Assembly (NCBI RefSeq): GCF_024139115.2
Contig: NC_085141.1
Coordinates: forward strand, 375,192,995 to 375,256,994
Direction of reading: 5' to 3'
DNA from: Armigeres subalbatus
Lineage: Eukaryota; Arthropoda; Insecta; Diptera; Culicidae
DNA length: 64,000 bases
Positions 21,161 through 32,440 of the stretch are shown piece after piece. Position 1 is the stretch's first letter, and each line of letters opens with the position of its first letter. The translations under genes were made by a program, and so were the position numbers. A model generated the notes under the pieces. That model was not told where the DNA came from. It made no database searches and saw only the letters and a program-made list of their open reading frames with translations.

Positions 21161-23296
21161 TGGAGTTAGTAGACTACCTGGAGCTAACGACAACAACAAG
21201 AACTACTTGGAATACAAACATATATCAAGAAGGGGTCACAAAACTTGTTTATTCTTCAAACGCTGCCTACGTTACCGAGTTCGATCCCCAAACCTCGACT
21301 CAATGGAGTTCAAAGACTACCTGGAGTCCTCGACAACAACAAGAACTACTTGGAATACACACATATACCAATAAGGGGTCACAAAACTTGTTTATTCTTC
21401 AATAACTGCCTCCATTACGGAGGTTGATCCACAGACCTTGAATCTATGGAGTTCGTAGATTACCTGGAGCCCACGACAACAAGAACTACTTAGAATACAA
21501 ACAAATACCATGAAGGCGTCACACAACTTGTTTATTCTTCAATAACTGCCTCCGTTACCAAGGTCGAACCCCATACCTTGACTCTATGGAGTTCGTAGAC
21601 TACCTGGAGTCCTCGACAACAACAAGAGCTACTTGGAATGCACATATACCAAGGAGGGTCACGCAACTTGTTTATTCTTCGATAACTGCCTCCATTACGG
21701 AGATAGATCCAAAGATCTTGACTGTATGGAGTTCGTAGACTACCTGGAACTCACGACAGCAACAAGATCTAAATGAAATACTAACATATACCAAGAAGGG
21801 GTCACACAACTTGTTTATTCTTCAATAACTGCCTCTATTAAGGAGGTTGATCCATCGACCTTGAATCTATGGAGTTAGTAGACTACCTGGAGCCAACGAC
21901 AACAACAAAAACTACTTGTAATACAATCATATATCAAGAAGGGGTCACAAAACTTGTTTATGCTTCAAACGCTGACTCCGTTACCGAGGTCGTTCCCCAG
22001 ACCTTGACTCTATGGAGTTCGTAGACTACCTGGAGTCCTCGACAACAACAAGAACTACATGAAAAACAAACATATGCCAAGAAGGGGTCACAAAACATGT
22101 TTATTCTCTAATAACTGCCTCCATCACGGAGGTTGATCCACCGACCTTGAATCTATGAAGTTCGTAGACTTCCTAGAACCCACGACAACAACCAGAACTA
22201 CTTGTAATACAAACATATGCCAAGAATGGGTCACACAACTTGTTTATTCTTCGATAACTGCCCCATTACGGAGATTGATTCGAATACCTTGACTGTGTGG
22301 AGTTCGTAGACTACCTGGAACCCACGACAACAACAGGAACTACTTGGAATACAAAGATATACCAATAAGGGGTCATGCAACTTGTTTATTCTCCGATAAC
22401 TGCCTCCATCACGGAGATTGATCCGAAGACCTTTGACTGTATGGAGTTCGTAGACTACCTGGAACTCACGACAACAACAAGAACTACATGAAAAACAGAT
22501 ATATATCAAGAAGGGGTCACACAACTTATTTATTCTTCATTAACTGCCTCCATTACGGAGGTTGATCCACAGACCTTGAATCTATGGAGTTTGTAGACTA
22601 CCTGGAATCAATGACAGCAACAAGAACTACTTGGAATGCAAACATGTTTTAAGAAAAGGTCATTGGATGACCCGGAACATATATCAGAAAGCATTATATG
22701 CTAAGCACCATAAAACAGCATGTACCGTTTTTTAATTTACACGATAGACCTTTGGTTAAGTTAGCAGACCATAAGATCTTATTCCAGGGATTTTTTGGAT
22801 GACTTAGGCGTTACTCCAGGGGTTTTTGGAGACCCAGAATATATACTACGAACACCGACTATTCTAAGAAGCGCAATGAGCATGTAATATATTTGAAACT
22901 GGTTGATAGTCCTTCGGTTACGTGTGTAGACTCTAAGCCTTACTTAAAAAGATTTCTTGTATAACCATGAACAAAAGCTGTAAACCTTGACAATGGGCAA
23001 AAAGTATATGAGTTTCTGTTTCCAAAACTGTCAAAATTATTTAAATCGGTTGAAAATTGTTAAAGTTATGAAAATATCAATTTATGGGAACACGGGTACC
23101 CTGTCGGCCATCCACGTGGTAAAAAAAATCAGATGCCCCACGTCCCTCCTCACTGTATCAACGTGATTTTCTCAGATGCTACATTTTATGGAGTTCTTAG
23201 ATGTCACTGAGTTTCAGCTTTCAGCTATAAAAATTCATTGAAATATCATTACTTGAATTTGAAAAGGAACACGGGTACCCGTCGGCCGCATAAGGG

Positions 23297-24420
23297 TTAA
23301 GTTTGTTTAGCAGCCAATTTAAGGTTGGATGACCGTCACTGATGAAACGAGGCCAGGTTCAAAATCATTTCCAATCTTTGGCGGATTTCTGAGCCTCAAA
23401 CAAAAGCACATTAAAGCATATCTGTGTGGCAATAATCCAATAGAAAGATGACTTTGCAAATCGGTGGCAAACATTTTCGAACGCACAGTGGTTTGTTAAA
23501 CTGTGAATATCTCACTTTTAATCGATTTTCCTCGGAGCTTCGGAGAGTGTTTTTCTTGCTTGCATCTGGCCTAGGGTCTGGGGATGTGGCTGCTCATCAC
23601 TGTCAGCACCAGAACGGAAGACTGATTCAACAGGCGTTGGAAAATTAGTGTTCTGATATTATTGAAATCACCGTTCCGTGGCGTTCCGTGGCTGCGGGCG
23701 AAGATGGTACCTACCCACCTTGAAAAGGTTCTTTGCCCTTGCTCGGCCACTTGCAACGAAAATTAAAAATTAACGACTTACTAGCGCCGGCCGCCACCAT
23801 CAGTCAGTAGTCGCGCAATGGTTCAGAAGAGCGCGGTATGGTTCATGCCGAACCAAGTGTGACGACACGCCGAGCCCGGCATACAGCACACGTGAAGGTT
23901 AGTGCAGTTTGCTTTTTTTTTCTTTCTTTGCGTGTGCGCATGGAAAGAAATGCTAAAATATAAACAATATGATGAGGGTCGAGTTGTTAGTTTTACCAGA
24001 GGTACAGATATGGATATTCTGCTGGTGGCGAACTCTACTAAAGTGGTACCACTTCTCATCAAAGGGGGGTAGTCGTTGGCGGATGTGGTTTTCACAGCAG
24101 CAGCTGCTGCTGTTTATCTATCAATGTTTTGTAGCAGTAAAAAAAAACAAAGTTGGCGGTGAGTGCCATATTGCTTCGTCACGAGGTACTTTGATGCCAT
24201 GAGTCAATTTTTCGCATCGATGGTTGCTTGGACGGAAGGATAAAAATCAATAAATTTGAGCCGTGCGTAAGCGACGAACTTTTTGCGAGGAAACTACCGT
24301 AGTTTCCGAATCCGCTCCGAGCACCATGACTCATAAACATCTGCTTGTTTTGACTTTTTCTATTCTCCAGAAAAGTGCTACAGCATTGAAATTGATTCAT
24401 ACCTTATCCAACTTCGATCT
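23297..24420. other. Unassigned DNA with a weak promoter-like start
   Basis: No coding gene recognised. ATCAGTCAGT at 23799-23808 matches an arthropod initiator and is followed by GC-richer sequence up to a splice-donor-like GTTAGT at 23898, so a short first exon 23802-23897 is possible but unsupported otherwise. A 20-bp perfect palindrome, A(CAG)3(CTG)3T, lies at 24094-24113 and contains an E-box. Confidence 0.2.
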
Positions 24421-24540
24421 ATATCTACGTCAATAAAAATTCAAATCAATAAAATCTATATCCTAACAAAATTGAATTGGCAAATTCAAATCTAATCAAA
24501 ATCTTATTCGATCCTAATCTAGGCTCAAATCAAGCCATAC
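24421..24540. repeat. Short AATC-rich degenerate tract
   Basis: AAATCAAT/AATCTAAT-like words resembling the large AATCCA array at 28923-32440. Confidence 0.5.
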
Positions 24541-24559
24541 CAAAATCGGCTTTGTGACA

Positions 24560-24690
24560 GCTCGTCGAATGACGTTTAGTCGAATGACATTTAGTCAAAA
24601 GGACATTTAGTCGAATGAAAATATAGTGAAATTGACATTTAGTCGAAAGGATATTTAGTCGAATAGAAATTCAGTCGAATGTTAAAAGTG
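24560..24690. repeat. GTCGAATGACATTTA tandem repeat
   Basis: About seven imperfect copies of an 18-bp unit (AGTCGAATGACATTT and variants such as AGTCGAAAGGATATTT). No coding role seen. Confidence 0.8.
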
Positions 24691-25000
24691 TTTAGTCGGT
24701 AATAGATAATTAGTTAAATGAATGAATCGTCAATAGATTTTTGGTTAAGTTTAAATAAATAATCGACGAAATACATGGATCTGAGGAATTCAATGGACGT
24801 GAGGAAGTTTTTGTGTCTTTATTAGGGAGACTTTCAGCCTAGGCTGGCTCGTCTCCGACGTAAGGAAGTTCAATCAACAGCGGAAAAAAACGAATACGGA
24901 AGAAAATGAAGATTTTTCACTTGGGAGAACAGAAACTTTTGGAGACCCTGGTGGATTATGAAAAATTGAAAACCCTAAATATTAAATACTGGTGGTAAAA
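24691..25000. other. Unassigned DNA
   Basis: AT-rich with no recognised feature. Confidence 0.4.
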
Positions 25001-25070
25001 TACAGTCGCCTCTCCACATCTCGATATCGAAAGGGACAATCGAGATAGGGAGATATTGAGGAATGGAAGG
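25001..25070 (+). mobile_element. Orphan pogo-like terminus
   Basis: TACAGTCGCCTCTCCACATC then CTCGATATCGAAAGGGACAA, with a second inverted copy (ATCGAGATAGGGAGAT). CAGT after TA plus short subterminal inverted motifs parallels the complete element at 36826-37018. No opposite end was found. Confidence 0.4.
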
Positions 25071-25659
25071 TAATGACAAAAACATCATTCGACTAAATTT
25101 CTTTTGCCAAAGGGCTATAGATGCATATTAGTCGGTTGGAGGGTTCACCAAAGTCAATATCCAGTCAGGAATATTCTCGGCATATTCATTGATTTGTATT
25201 ATTTATTCTTTTATAAAACCATCATTCTTTGGACAATTGGAGCAATAATTATGTGATTAATAGAAAACCGCAATAAATCATATATTTTTAATTGTTATTG
25301 AGTAACATGGGCGTAGCCAGGACTTCGAGCAGGAGAGAGCAACTTTTTGGGTATTCTAATTCTTAGTTTTATAGTGGTTTTATGAAAACACATGAATATT
25401 AGTGCTTGGCACTATTTTCTCCCAAAAACTTTGAAACGAAATCCACAACCAACGGTAAAGGCTGGATCACAATAGCACGTTGCGCTGGGCGTTGAAGTCA
25501 TCGTTTTGTACTAGAACGCAACGCTTATAAACGAGACGCATTCATGCCCACAATGCAACGTTCGCGTTGTGCGTTTATTAAACAACAATAATGATATTTG
25601 AATTTCTAAACAAATCCACTCTGAAATAATATTTATTATCAAAACGGCAGAAAAAAATA
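25071..25659. other. Unassigned DNA
   Basis: No gene. ATGGGCGTAGCCAGG at about 25309 looks like a transposon end seen in many animals, but no partner end was found. Confidence 0.4.
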
Positions 25660-27030
25660 ATACGCAAGCTTCCTCCTGGAATTCCTTCGACAATCGCTCC
25701 ATAGTCATTCTATCCGAAGTTCTATTAGAAATTCTTTAGGAATGCCTCTAGCAACTTCTTCGGCAATGTCTTCAGGAATTTCACCATTAATTTCGCCGGG
25801 AAATAATCCAAAAGTTTCACCATTATTTACTCCAAGACATCTTCCACGAGCTCCTTTATAAGTTCTGCAGGGAATTCTTCGAAAATTCTTCGTGCTGATT
25901 TCTAAAAAATTGCACCGTGAAGTTCCTAAGAATATTCCGTGGAAATTCCGCAGAACTGCCAGTAAACATTCCTGTGAATTTCGCAAAACCTTCGAATTTC
26001 TTGCGTAAATTCCATAACATTTTCCTGAAAGTTTCAAATAATTTCTTGTGAAAATTTCAAAGAATTTCTCCTGAATTCCACCGAACATTTATACAGAAAT
26101 TATACTGAAAATGAAATTTTCGGAGGAACTCCTAGATTAATTCACAAAGTAATCCTGTAAGAATTCCGGTGAAAACATCAAGATTTCCACTGGGAGATCC
26201 TCCAGGAGTTTCTCCAAAACTCCTCGGGGAATTCTTGCAGGAGTTCCACCGACAGTTCCTTCAAGAGTTCCTCCAGGATTCCCTCCGAGAATTATTCCAG
26301 TAGTTCTATCGGCAGTTCCTACGAGGGTTCCTCAGAAAATTATACCGGGAAATTCTCCAGAATTTTCTCTGGGAATTCATTCAGGGTTTCTTTCTGGAAT
26401 TCATTTAGTTTCTCCAGGAATTTATATAAAAATCACCCAGAAGCTCCTCCGAGAATTTCTCAGGGAGCTCCTCAGGGAATTCTCCGGGATGTCCTCTTAC
26501 GATGACGATGGTCCAGCTATATACCCCTACAAAGGTTTCAGCTAGACGAGATTTGTCTATAAGATGAATTTTCCAATGATTTTCCGAGGATTCTTCTGAT
26601 AGTTTCACTGGCATTTCCTCCGGGGTTCCTTTGAAAATTCTCCCGGGAGTTTCTTCAGAAATTCTTCCGGAAGATCCTACGAGAATTCCTCCGAGATCTA
26701 CTTTGGGAATTCCACCAGTAGCTCTGCCAGGAACTCATTCAGGCTTTTTTCAGGAAATCATTTAGGCTTTCTTCAGAAATTTAAATGGAAATTCCTCCTG
26801 AAGTTCTTCCGATAGTTTCTGTGGAGTTTCTGGGGAGGTCCTCTAGGAATTCTTCTAGGAGTTCCTCCTGAAATTATTTCGAGAGTTCTTACGGTAGCTC
26901 CTCAGGCAGTTCCTTCTGGGAACTCCTCCAGGAGATACACCTCAGAAGAGGAACTCCCAGAGTAATTTCCGGAGGAACATCCGGAGGAATTCCCGTAGAG
27001 ATTATCAGAGGAATTCTAAGTCGCTAAGTT
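25660..27030. repeat. Degenerate GAATTC/CTCC-type array, third block
   Basis: Imperfect repetition of GGAATTC, TTCCTCC, GGAGTTCCTCC and related words, richer in CTCC than the earlier blocks. Long frames such as minus-strand 25705-26088 are repeat-encoded. Confidence 0.8.
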
Positions 27031-27239
27031 AATCTAAGTCCCGTTTTATTAGGAAATGCTTAGACAATGTAACAATAAAACCGGACTAAGCTAATTCCTT
27101 GATAAAGGTACAAATATATTTAACCGAAACGTCGGATGAAAACGTAAAACCCGTTTTTGAGCCTAAGAAGACTGAAACCCATAACCTCAAATATTATTAT
27201 TATCTTTATTTGGGAAGTTTTCAGTCCAAGGCTGGCTCA

Positions 27240-28330
27240 CCTCGAATCCAGGAATTCCCTGTGAAGTTCTTGGAGAGATTCCCGGAGGAACTCTTAGTAA
27301 AACTCCTGGAGGAGTTTCCGGAGGTACTCCCACAAGCACTTTCGGAGGAATTCCCACAAGGAAGTCCTGAAATAATTCTTAGAGAAGTTCCTGAAGGAAT
27401 TTCCGGAGAAATATCAGAAGTAATTCCCGGATAAAATACCAGGAGGAATTGATCCCGAAATTCCCAGATGAAATCCTGAAAGTATTCCCAGATGAAATGC
27501 TGATGAAATTACTGGATGCATTCCCGGGCGTTTGTTCTGAAGAAATTCCTGGAAGAACTCAATGGAAGATGTCCTGGATGAATTCTCAAATTAATTTCCG
27601 AATGAAATTCTGGAGTATATTCCGAGTGAAGTCCGGAAAGAATTAGGACAATTCTGCGAAAAAATTCCCGGAGTAATTCCTGAGAAGTACCTGAAGAAAT
27701 TCCCGGAAAAATACCTGGAAGAATTTCTGGGAAATACTTGGACGAACTCCTGGAGAAATTCTCAAAGAAATTTGTAGAGGAATTCTCGAAGGATATTCTT
27801 AAGTAATTGCGAAAGCATTCTAGAATGAAATTCTAGAGGATTTCGCTATTAAGTTTATGGCGGTTTTATCCCAGAGGAATTAAAGGAAGAGCTCCTGGAG
27901 AAATTCCTGAAGAAGGTCCTAGAAGAATTTTCGAAGGAATTTCTTATAGATTTAAAAGTGAAATTATGGAGCGAAATCGGAGAATTTCTGTCATAAATTT
28001 TTGAAGAAACTTCTGGTACAAATTCCGCATGTATTCTTGATGGAACTCTCCAATAGATTCCAGAAGAAATGCCGGAGAATTTGCTGGAAGAATAGCCGAA
28101 GAAATGTCTAGAAGTAAAACTTAGAAAGAAGTAAAAAATCTTCAAGGAATTTCCTCATGAATCCCCAAAACAAAAAAAAATAGGTTTCTAGATAAAAGGA
28201 ATTAAAATTACATGAGAAGGATTTTCGAACGATTTTCAAAAGGAATTTGTGGATAACTTCCCGGAGGAATTAAGAAGTTCCCAGGGGAGCTTCTAGAAGG
28301 ATTTTAAGGAGAATTTATGACCCCGAAATG
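27240..28330. repeat. Degenerate GAATTC/GGAG-type array, fourth block
   Basis: Same family of words on the complementary strand (GGAGGAATTCC, CCGGAGGAA, GAAATTCC). The orientation flip relative to 25660-27030 suggests the two blocks are arms of a large degenerate inverted arrangement around 27030-27240. Confidence 0.75.
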
Positions 28331-28377
28331 TTTCGAGTAGTTTTGAACTTTCATATGTATTATAGATCCTGGATACC

Positions 28378-28815
28378 CTAATAAGTTTCTGAGAATCTTT
28401 TGAATTTCAACCACCTATTTCTGAATATGATTGGATTGTCAAGTGCACATGTTAAGGGAATGCATTTCAGTCCCCATTCAATCTTACCACCATTTAGGGG
28501 GGCCTTATTGTTTAGGTAGAAACTTGAAGAGCCAAGAGCTGCCATTTCCTGATCCTTATTCAACAGCGCTGTTTGTACCTGTCGGTGGATTTCCAAACTC
28601 TCAGCTACATCGAGTTTCTATGGGGAAGAGACATTTCTTAAGATTTTAATATTTGATGCCGTAATTGGGTGATTTTCCTTATACACATGCTCTGCTACCT
28701 TAGATCTAAATTCGTGATGTAATCCCTTATCGTTTTCTCTTTCGCCTTACTTACTTTCGCCATATGTTCCTTGAACCTTATATCTAATGATCTTTTTGTT
28801 TGGCCTACATGATCT
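28378..28815 (-). pseudogene. Penelope-like element fragment, GIY-YIG endonuclease and C-terminus
   Basis: On the minus strand from about 28813 the frame reads VGQTKRSLDIRFKEHMAKVS, then, after a frameshift near 28705, KVAEHVYKENHPITASNIKI, then KLDVAESLEIHRQVQTALLN. VGQTKR.L..RF.EH followed by an AEH.....HPI block is the characteristic GIY-YIG endonuclease of Penelope-like elements, and the LLNKD C-terminal text also fits. The reverse transcriptase is absent. Two stops and at least one frameshift show it is dead. A second copy of its last codons lies in opposite orientation at 28832-28922. Confidence 0.65.
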
Positions 28816-28831
28816 AATGATCTTTTTGTTT

Positions 28832-28922
28832 GGAAATCCACCGACAGGTACAAACAGCGCTGTTGAATAAGGATCAGGGAAATGGCAGCTCTTGGCTCTT
28901 CAAGTTTCTACCTAAGCAATAA
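28832..28922 (+). pseudogene. Inverted duplicate of the Penelope-like C-terminus
   Basis: This is an inverted copy of 28505-28594, with about one substitution and one single-base indel in 90 bp. On the plus strand it reads EIHRQVQTALLNKDQGNGSS then WLFKFLPKQ and stops (TAA at 28920-28922). The extra base relative to the minus copy preserves what looks like the original C-terminus. A preceding 29-bp tandem duplication (GATCTAATGATCTTTTTG at about 28781 and 28810) lies at the junction. Confidence 0.65.
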
Positions 28923-31900
28923 AGTAATTTACTATTATCCAATTTAAATTTAGTCCAAATCTAATCCCAATCCAATTAAAATGCAGTCCTAATCCTATCC
29001 TAATCCAAATAAATTCCAATCAAAATCTAAACCAATCCACATCTAATCAGAATCCAAATCAAAATCCAATCTAGTCCAATCCAAATCACATCAAAATGTA
29101 ATCCAATCCAACCGCAATCCAAAACCATTCAAAATCCAATTCACATCCAATCAAATCCAAATCCAATCCGATTTTACTTGAATTCCAATCTAATTCCAAA
29201 CCAAATCCTATTCAATTTCCAATCCCATCCCAACCCAATACAAATCCAATCTAAATCCAATCCACATCCAGCTCAATCCAATCCAAGTTCAATCTTAATT
29301 TTAATCCAATCTTAATAATTCTCAATCCAATCCAAAATGCAATCCGAATCTAATCCAATTCCAATCCAAATCCATCCTAAATTTATTCAAAATCCAATCT
29401 TAATCTACACCAATTCAATCCAAATCATATTCAAATCCAATCCAAATTCAATCTCATTCAAATCCAATTCAATCCAAACCCAATTCAATTCAAATCCTAT
29501 CCGAATCCAATCCAAATCCAGTCAATCCAACCCAAATCCTATCAAAATCGAATACCAAATAAAATCCTATCCAATTCATTTTCAATTCCAACCCAATCCA
29601 AATCCAATGCATATCAAAGTCAATCTCAATCCAATCCTAATGCAATCCGAATCGAATCAAAATCCAATTTAAATCCTATCCAAACCCAATCCAAATCCAA
29701 TGCAAATCTTATCCAATTCCATTCCAAATCCAATCCGAATTAAATTCTAACCAAATCCCAATCCATCCTAATTTAATCCAAATCCAATCCGAATCCGATC
29801 TCAATTTTATTCCAATCGCTATCGTTAAAAAATCCGAATTCTATCCAAAACTAATTGATATCTCATCAAAATCAAATGCGAATTCATTCCAAAACCAATC
29901 CAAATGCAATCCAAAACCAATCCTAATACAATACAAATCCAATACAAATCCAATCCAATTCAGACGCAATCAAATCTTAATCCGATTTAAATCCAAAACC
30001 AATCCAAATTAAATTCAAAACTAATCCAAATGCAATCCAAAACCAATCCAAATGAAATCAATACAACCAATCCGAAACGAATCCAAACCACATCCAATCC
30101 AAAACTTACCCAAAACTCATCCAAAACCAAAACAAATCTGAATCCAATCCAAAACCAATCCAAAACCAAATCTAAAGCAAATCTAATTCAAAACCAATCC
30201 AAATTCAATCGTAATCCATTCCAAATCCAACCTAATCCAAATCCAATCCAATATCCAATCCAAATTAAATAGAAAACCAATCCAAATCCAATCTGAATCC
30301 AATCCAAATCTAATCCAAAACCTATCCAATCCAAATACATAAATACAGTCAAAATCTAATGCAAAATCTAATGCAAAATCAATCCAAATCCAATCCAAAT
30401 CCAATATGCAACCTAAAACCAATCTAAACCAAATCTAAACCGAAAACAATCCAATCCAAATAAAATTAAAATCCAAACCAAATCCAAATCCAATACAAAT
30501 GCAATCCATATCCAATCCAAATCTAATCCAAACCAAATCAAATCTTAATCTAATCCAAAACCAATCCAAAATAATTCCAATCCAAAACCAAATCTAATTC
30601 AAAACTAATCCAAACCAATTCAAAACTAATCCAATTAGAAATCCAATCCAAATCAAATCCAAGTCCAATCCAAATCCAATTCAAAAACCAACCAATCGAA
30701 ATTCAGTGCAAAACCAGTCAAAGTCCAATCCAAATCCAAATCTAATTCAAAAGCAATTCAACTCCAATCCAAATCCAAAACCAAATCAAAAACAATACAA
30801 ATCCAATCCAAATCCAACCTAATCCAATCCAAATCTAATCCAAAAAATATCCAAATCCAATCCTAAACCAATCTTAATCCAACCTTATCCAAAACCAATC
30901 CAAATAAAAACCAAAACCAATCCAGATCCAATGCAAATCTAATCCAAATCCAATTCAAATACAAATACAATCAAACCAATGTAAAACCAATCTAAATTCA
31001 ATCGAAAACTAATCCAAACTCAATTCATATCCAATCAAAATTAAAACCAATCCATAATCCAATCCAGCCAAATAAAATCTAAATCCAATCCAAAACCAAA
31101 TCAAAATACAAGCCAATCAAAAACCAATCCAAATCAAATAATAATCCAAACCAAATCCAATCTAAATACAAATCAAATCAAAACCCAATGTAATCTATAT
31201 CCAATCCAACACCAATCCAAATGCAATCAATATCCAATCCAAAACCAATCTAACCTAATCCAAATGCAATCCAATTCCAATTCGAATCCAATCCAAAACT
31301 AATCCAAAGCCAACCTAATCCAAAACCAATCCAAACGTAATCCAAAACCAATCCAGATCCAATGCAAATTTAATCCAAATCTAATCTAAATCCTATTCAA
31401 ATCCAATCAAAATCGAATTACAATCTAATCCAAATCCAATCCAAATGCAATCCATATCCAATCCAAATCCAATCCAAAACCAATCCAAACCCAAATCCTA
31501 TCTGAATCCAATCCAAATCCTATCAAAATCAGATTCAAATCCAACCAACAATCTAATTGCAATTCATATTTAATCCGAATCCAATTTTATTTTATTCCAA
31601 ATCAAATTAATTCCAATCCAGATCCAATCCAAATTCAATCCAAGTTCAATTCAAATAAAATCCAAATACAATCCTAAACCGAATCCAACCAAACCAAATC
31701 CAATCCAAATGCAATCCAAATTCAAATCCAGTACAAATCTAATCCAAATCCAATCAAAATTCAAATCTGAACCAAATCCAACTTTAATCCAAATCCCATC
31801 CAAATCCAAATCGAAATTTAATCTTAATTCAATCCAAATCCAAGTCTAATCCGATTTACGTCCAATCTAAATGCAATACAAATGTATTTTAAATTCAATC

Positions 31901-32440
31901 CAAATCCAAATGTTATTCAAATCCAATTCAAATTCAAATCCAATCTAAATCATTTAAAATCCGATCCAATTCAAATCCAGTCCATTCCAAATCCAAACAT
32001 ATTCACATCTTATCAAATTCCCAATTCAGTTCAAAACAACTCCCAAGTCCAATCCAAACCCAAATTCAATCCAAAACCAAGTCAATCCGAACGCAATACA
32101 AAACAACACAAAATAACTTCAAATCTAATCAAATTCTAATCCAAATCCAATCAAATGCAAATCCTATTAAAATCAAATATAAATTCATTCCAAATCCAAT
32201 CCATATTTAATCTAAATGCAATCCACATCCGATTTGAATCCAATCCAAATACATATTCAATCTCAATTCAATCCAAATCCAATACAATTATAATCGAAGC
32301 CAAATTCAATCAAATTCCAATCCAAATCCTAATTTAATCAAAATCCAACCGATATCTATTTCGAATCCTACCCGGAATCAATCCGAAACCTATCCACATC
32401 TAATCGAAATCCAATTCAGCTTTGATCAGACTTCAATTCA
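28923..32440. repeat. 3.5-kb degenerate AATCCA-type array
   Basis: Almost continuous AATCCAAATCCAATCC-like text made of 5-7 bp words (AATCC, AAATCC, AAACCAATCC) with heavy substitution. Frames encode only N/P/I/Q/S/K text on the plus strand and W/I/G/L/D on the minus strand. It starts exactly at the stop codon of the Penelope-like plus-strand copy, so it may have grown from that element's terminal repeat. Confidence 0.9.

Larger units (their letters stand above)
19870..22650. repeat. Minisatellite of about 143 bp (right half of the piggyBac-like element)
   Basis: AGACTACCTGG recurs at about 21171, 21314, 21457, 21597, 21737, 21880, 22023, 22167, 22309, 22452 and 22595, spacings of 140-144 bp. 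Each unit also carries CAACAACAAGAACTACTTG, a GGGGTCAC(A)CAACTTG block and ACTGCCTCCATTACGG. Older units lie at about 19870-20120 and 20690-20900, separated by insertions. It is unrelated in sequence to the 130-bp array on the left. Confidence 0.9.
17726..23296. mobile_element. 5.57-kb non-autonomous piggyBac-like element
   Basis: Both ends read CCCTTATGCGGCC inward and each is preceded by TTAA (17722-17725 and 23297-23300). A TTAA target and CCC-starting ends are the hallmarks of piggyBac elements. Beyond the tip the two sides remain inverted copies for several hundred bases (about 17745-18205 against 22665-23110), with an extra block of about 190 bp near the right tip. There is no transposase frame. 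The interior is a 130-bp minisatellite, then a 143-bp minisatellite, plus a SINE and two MITEs. It probably moved with transposase supplied elsewhere. Confidence 0.8.

Noticed and set aside
17722..23300. The 17.7-23.3 kb region as a retrotransposon with LTRs
   Set aside because: The terminal repeats are inverted, not direct, and the flanks are TTAA; no gag or pol text exists.
25309..25323. ATGGGCGTAGCCAGG as a transposon end
   Set aside because: Motif is suggestive, but no opposite terminus or target duplication was found.
25705..27434. Frames of 110-127 codons that look like acidic proteins
   Set aside because: Same repeat-derived origin; sequence is low-complexity EEFPE/EIPE text.
29337..32337. 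N/P/Q/S-rich plus-strand frames and W/L/D/G-rich minus-strand frames
   Set aside because: Direct translation of the AATCCA array.
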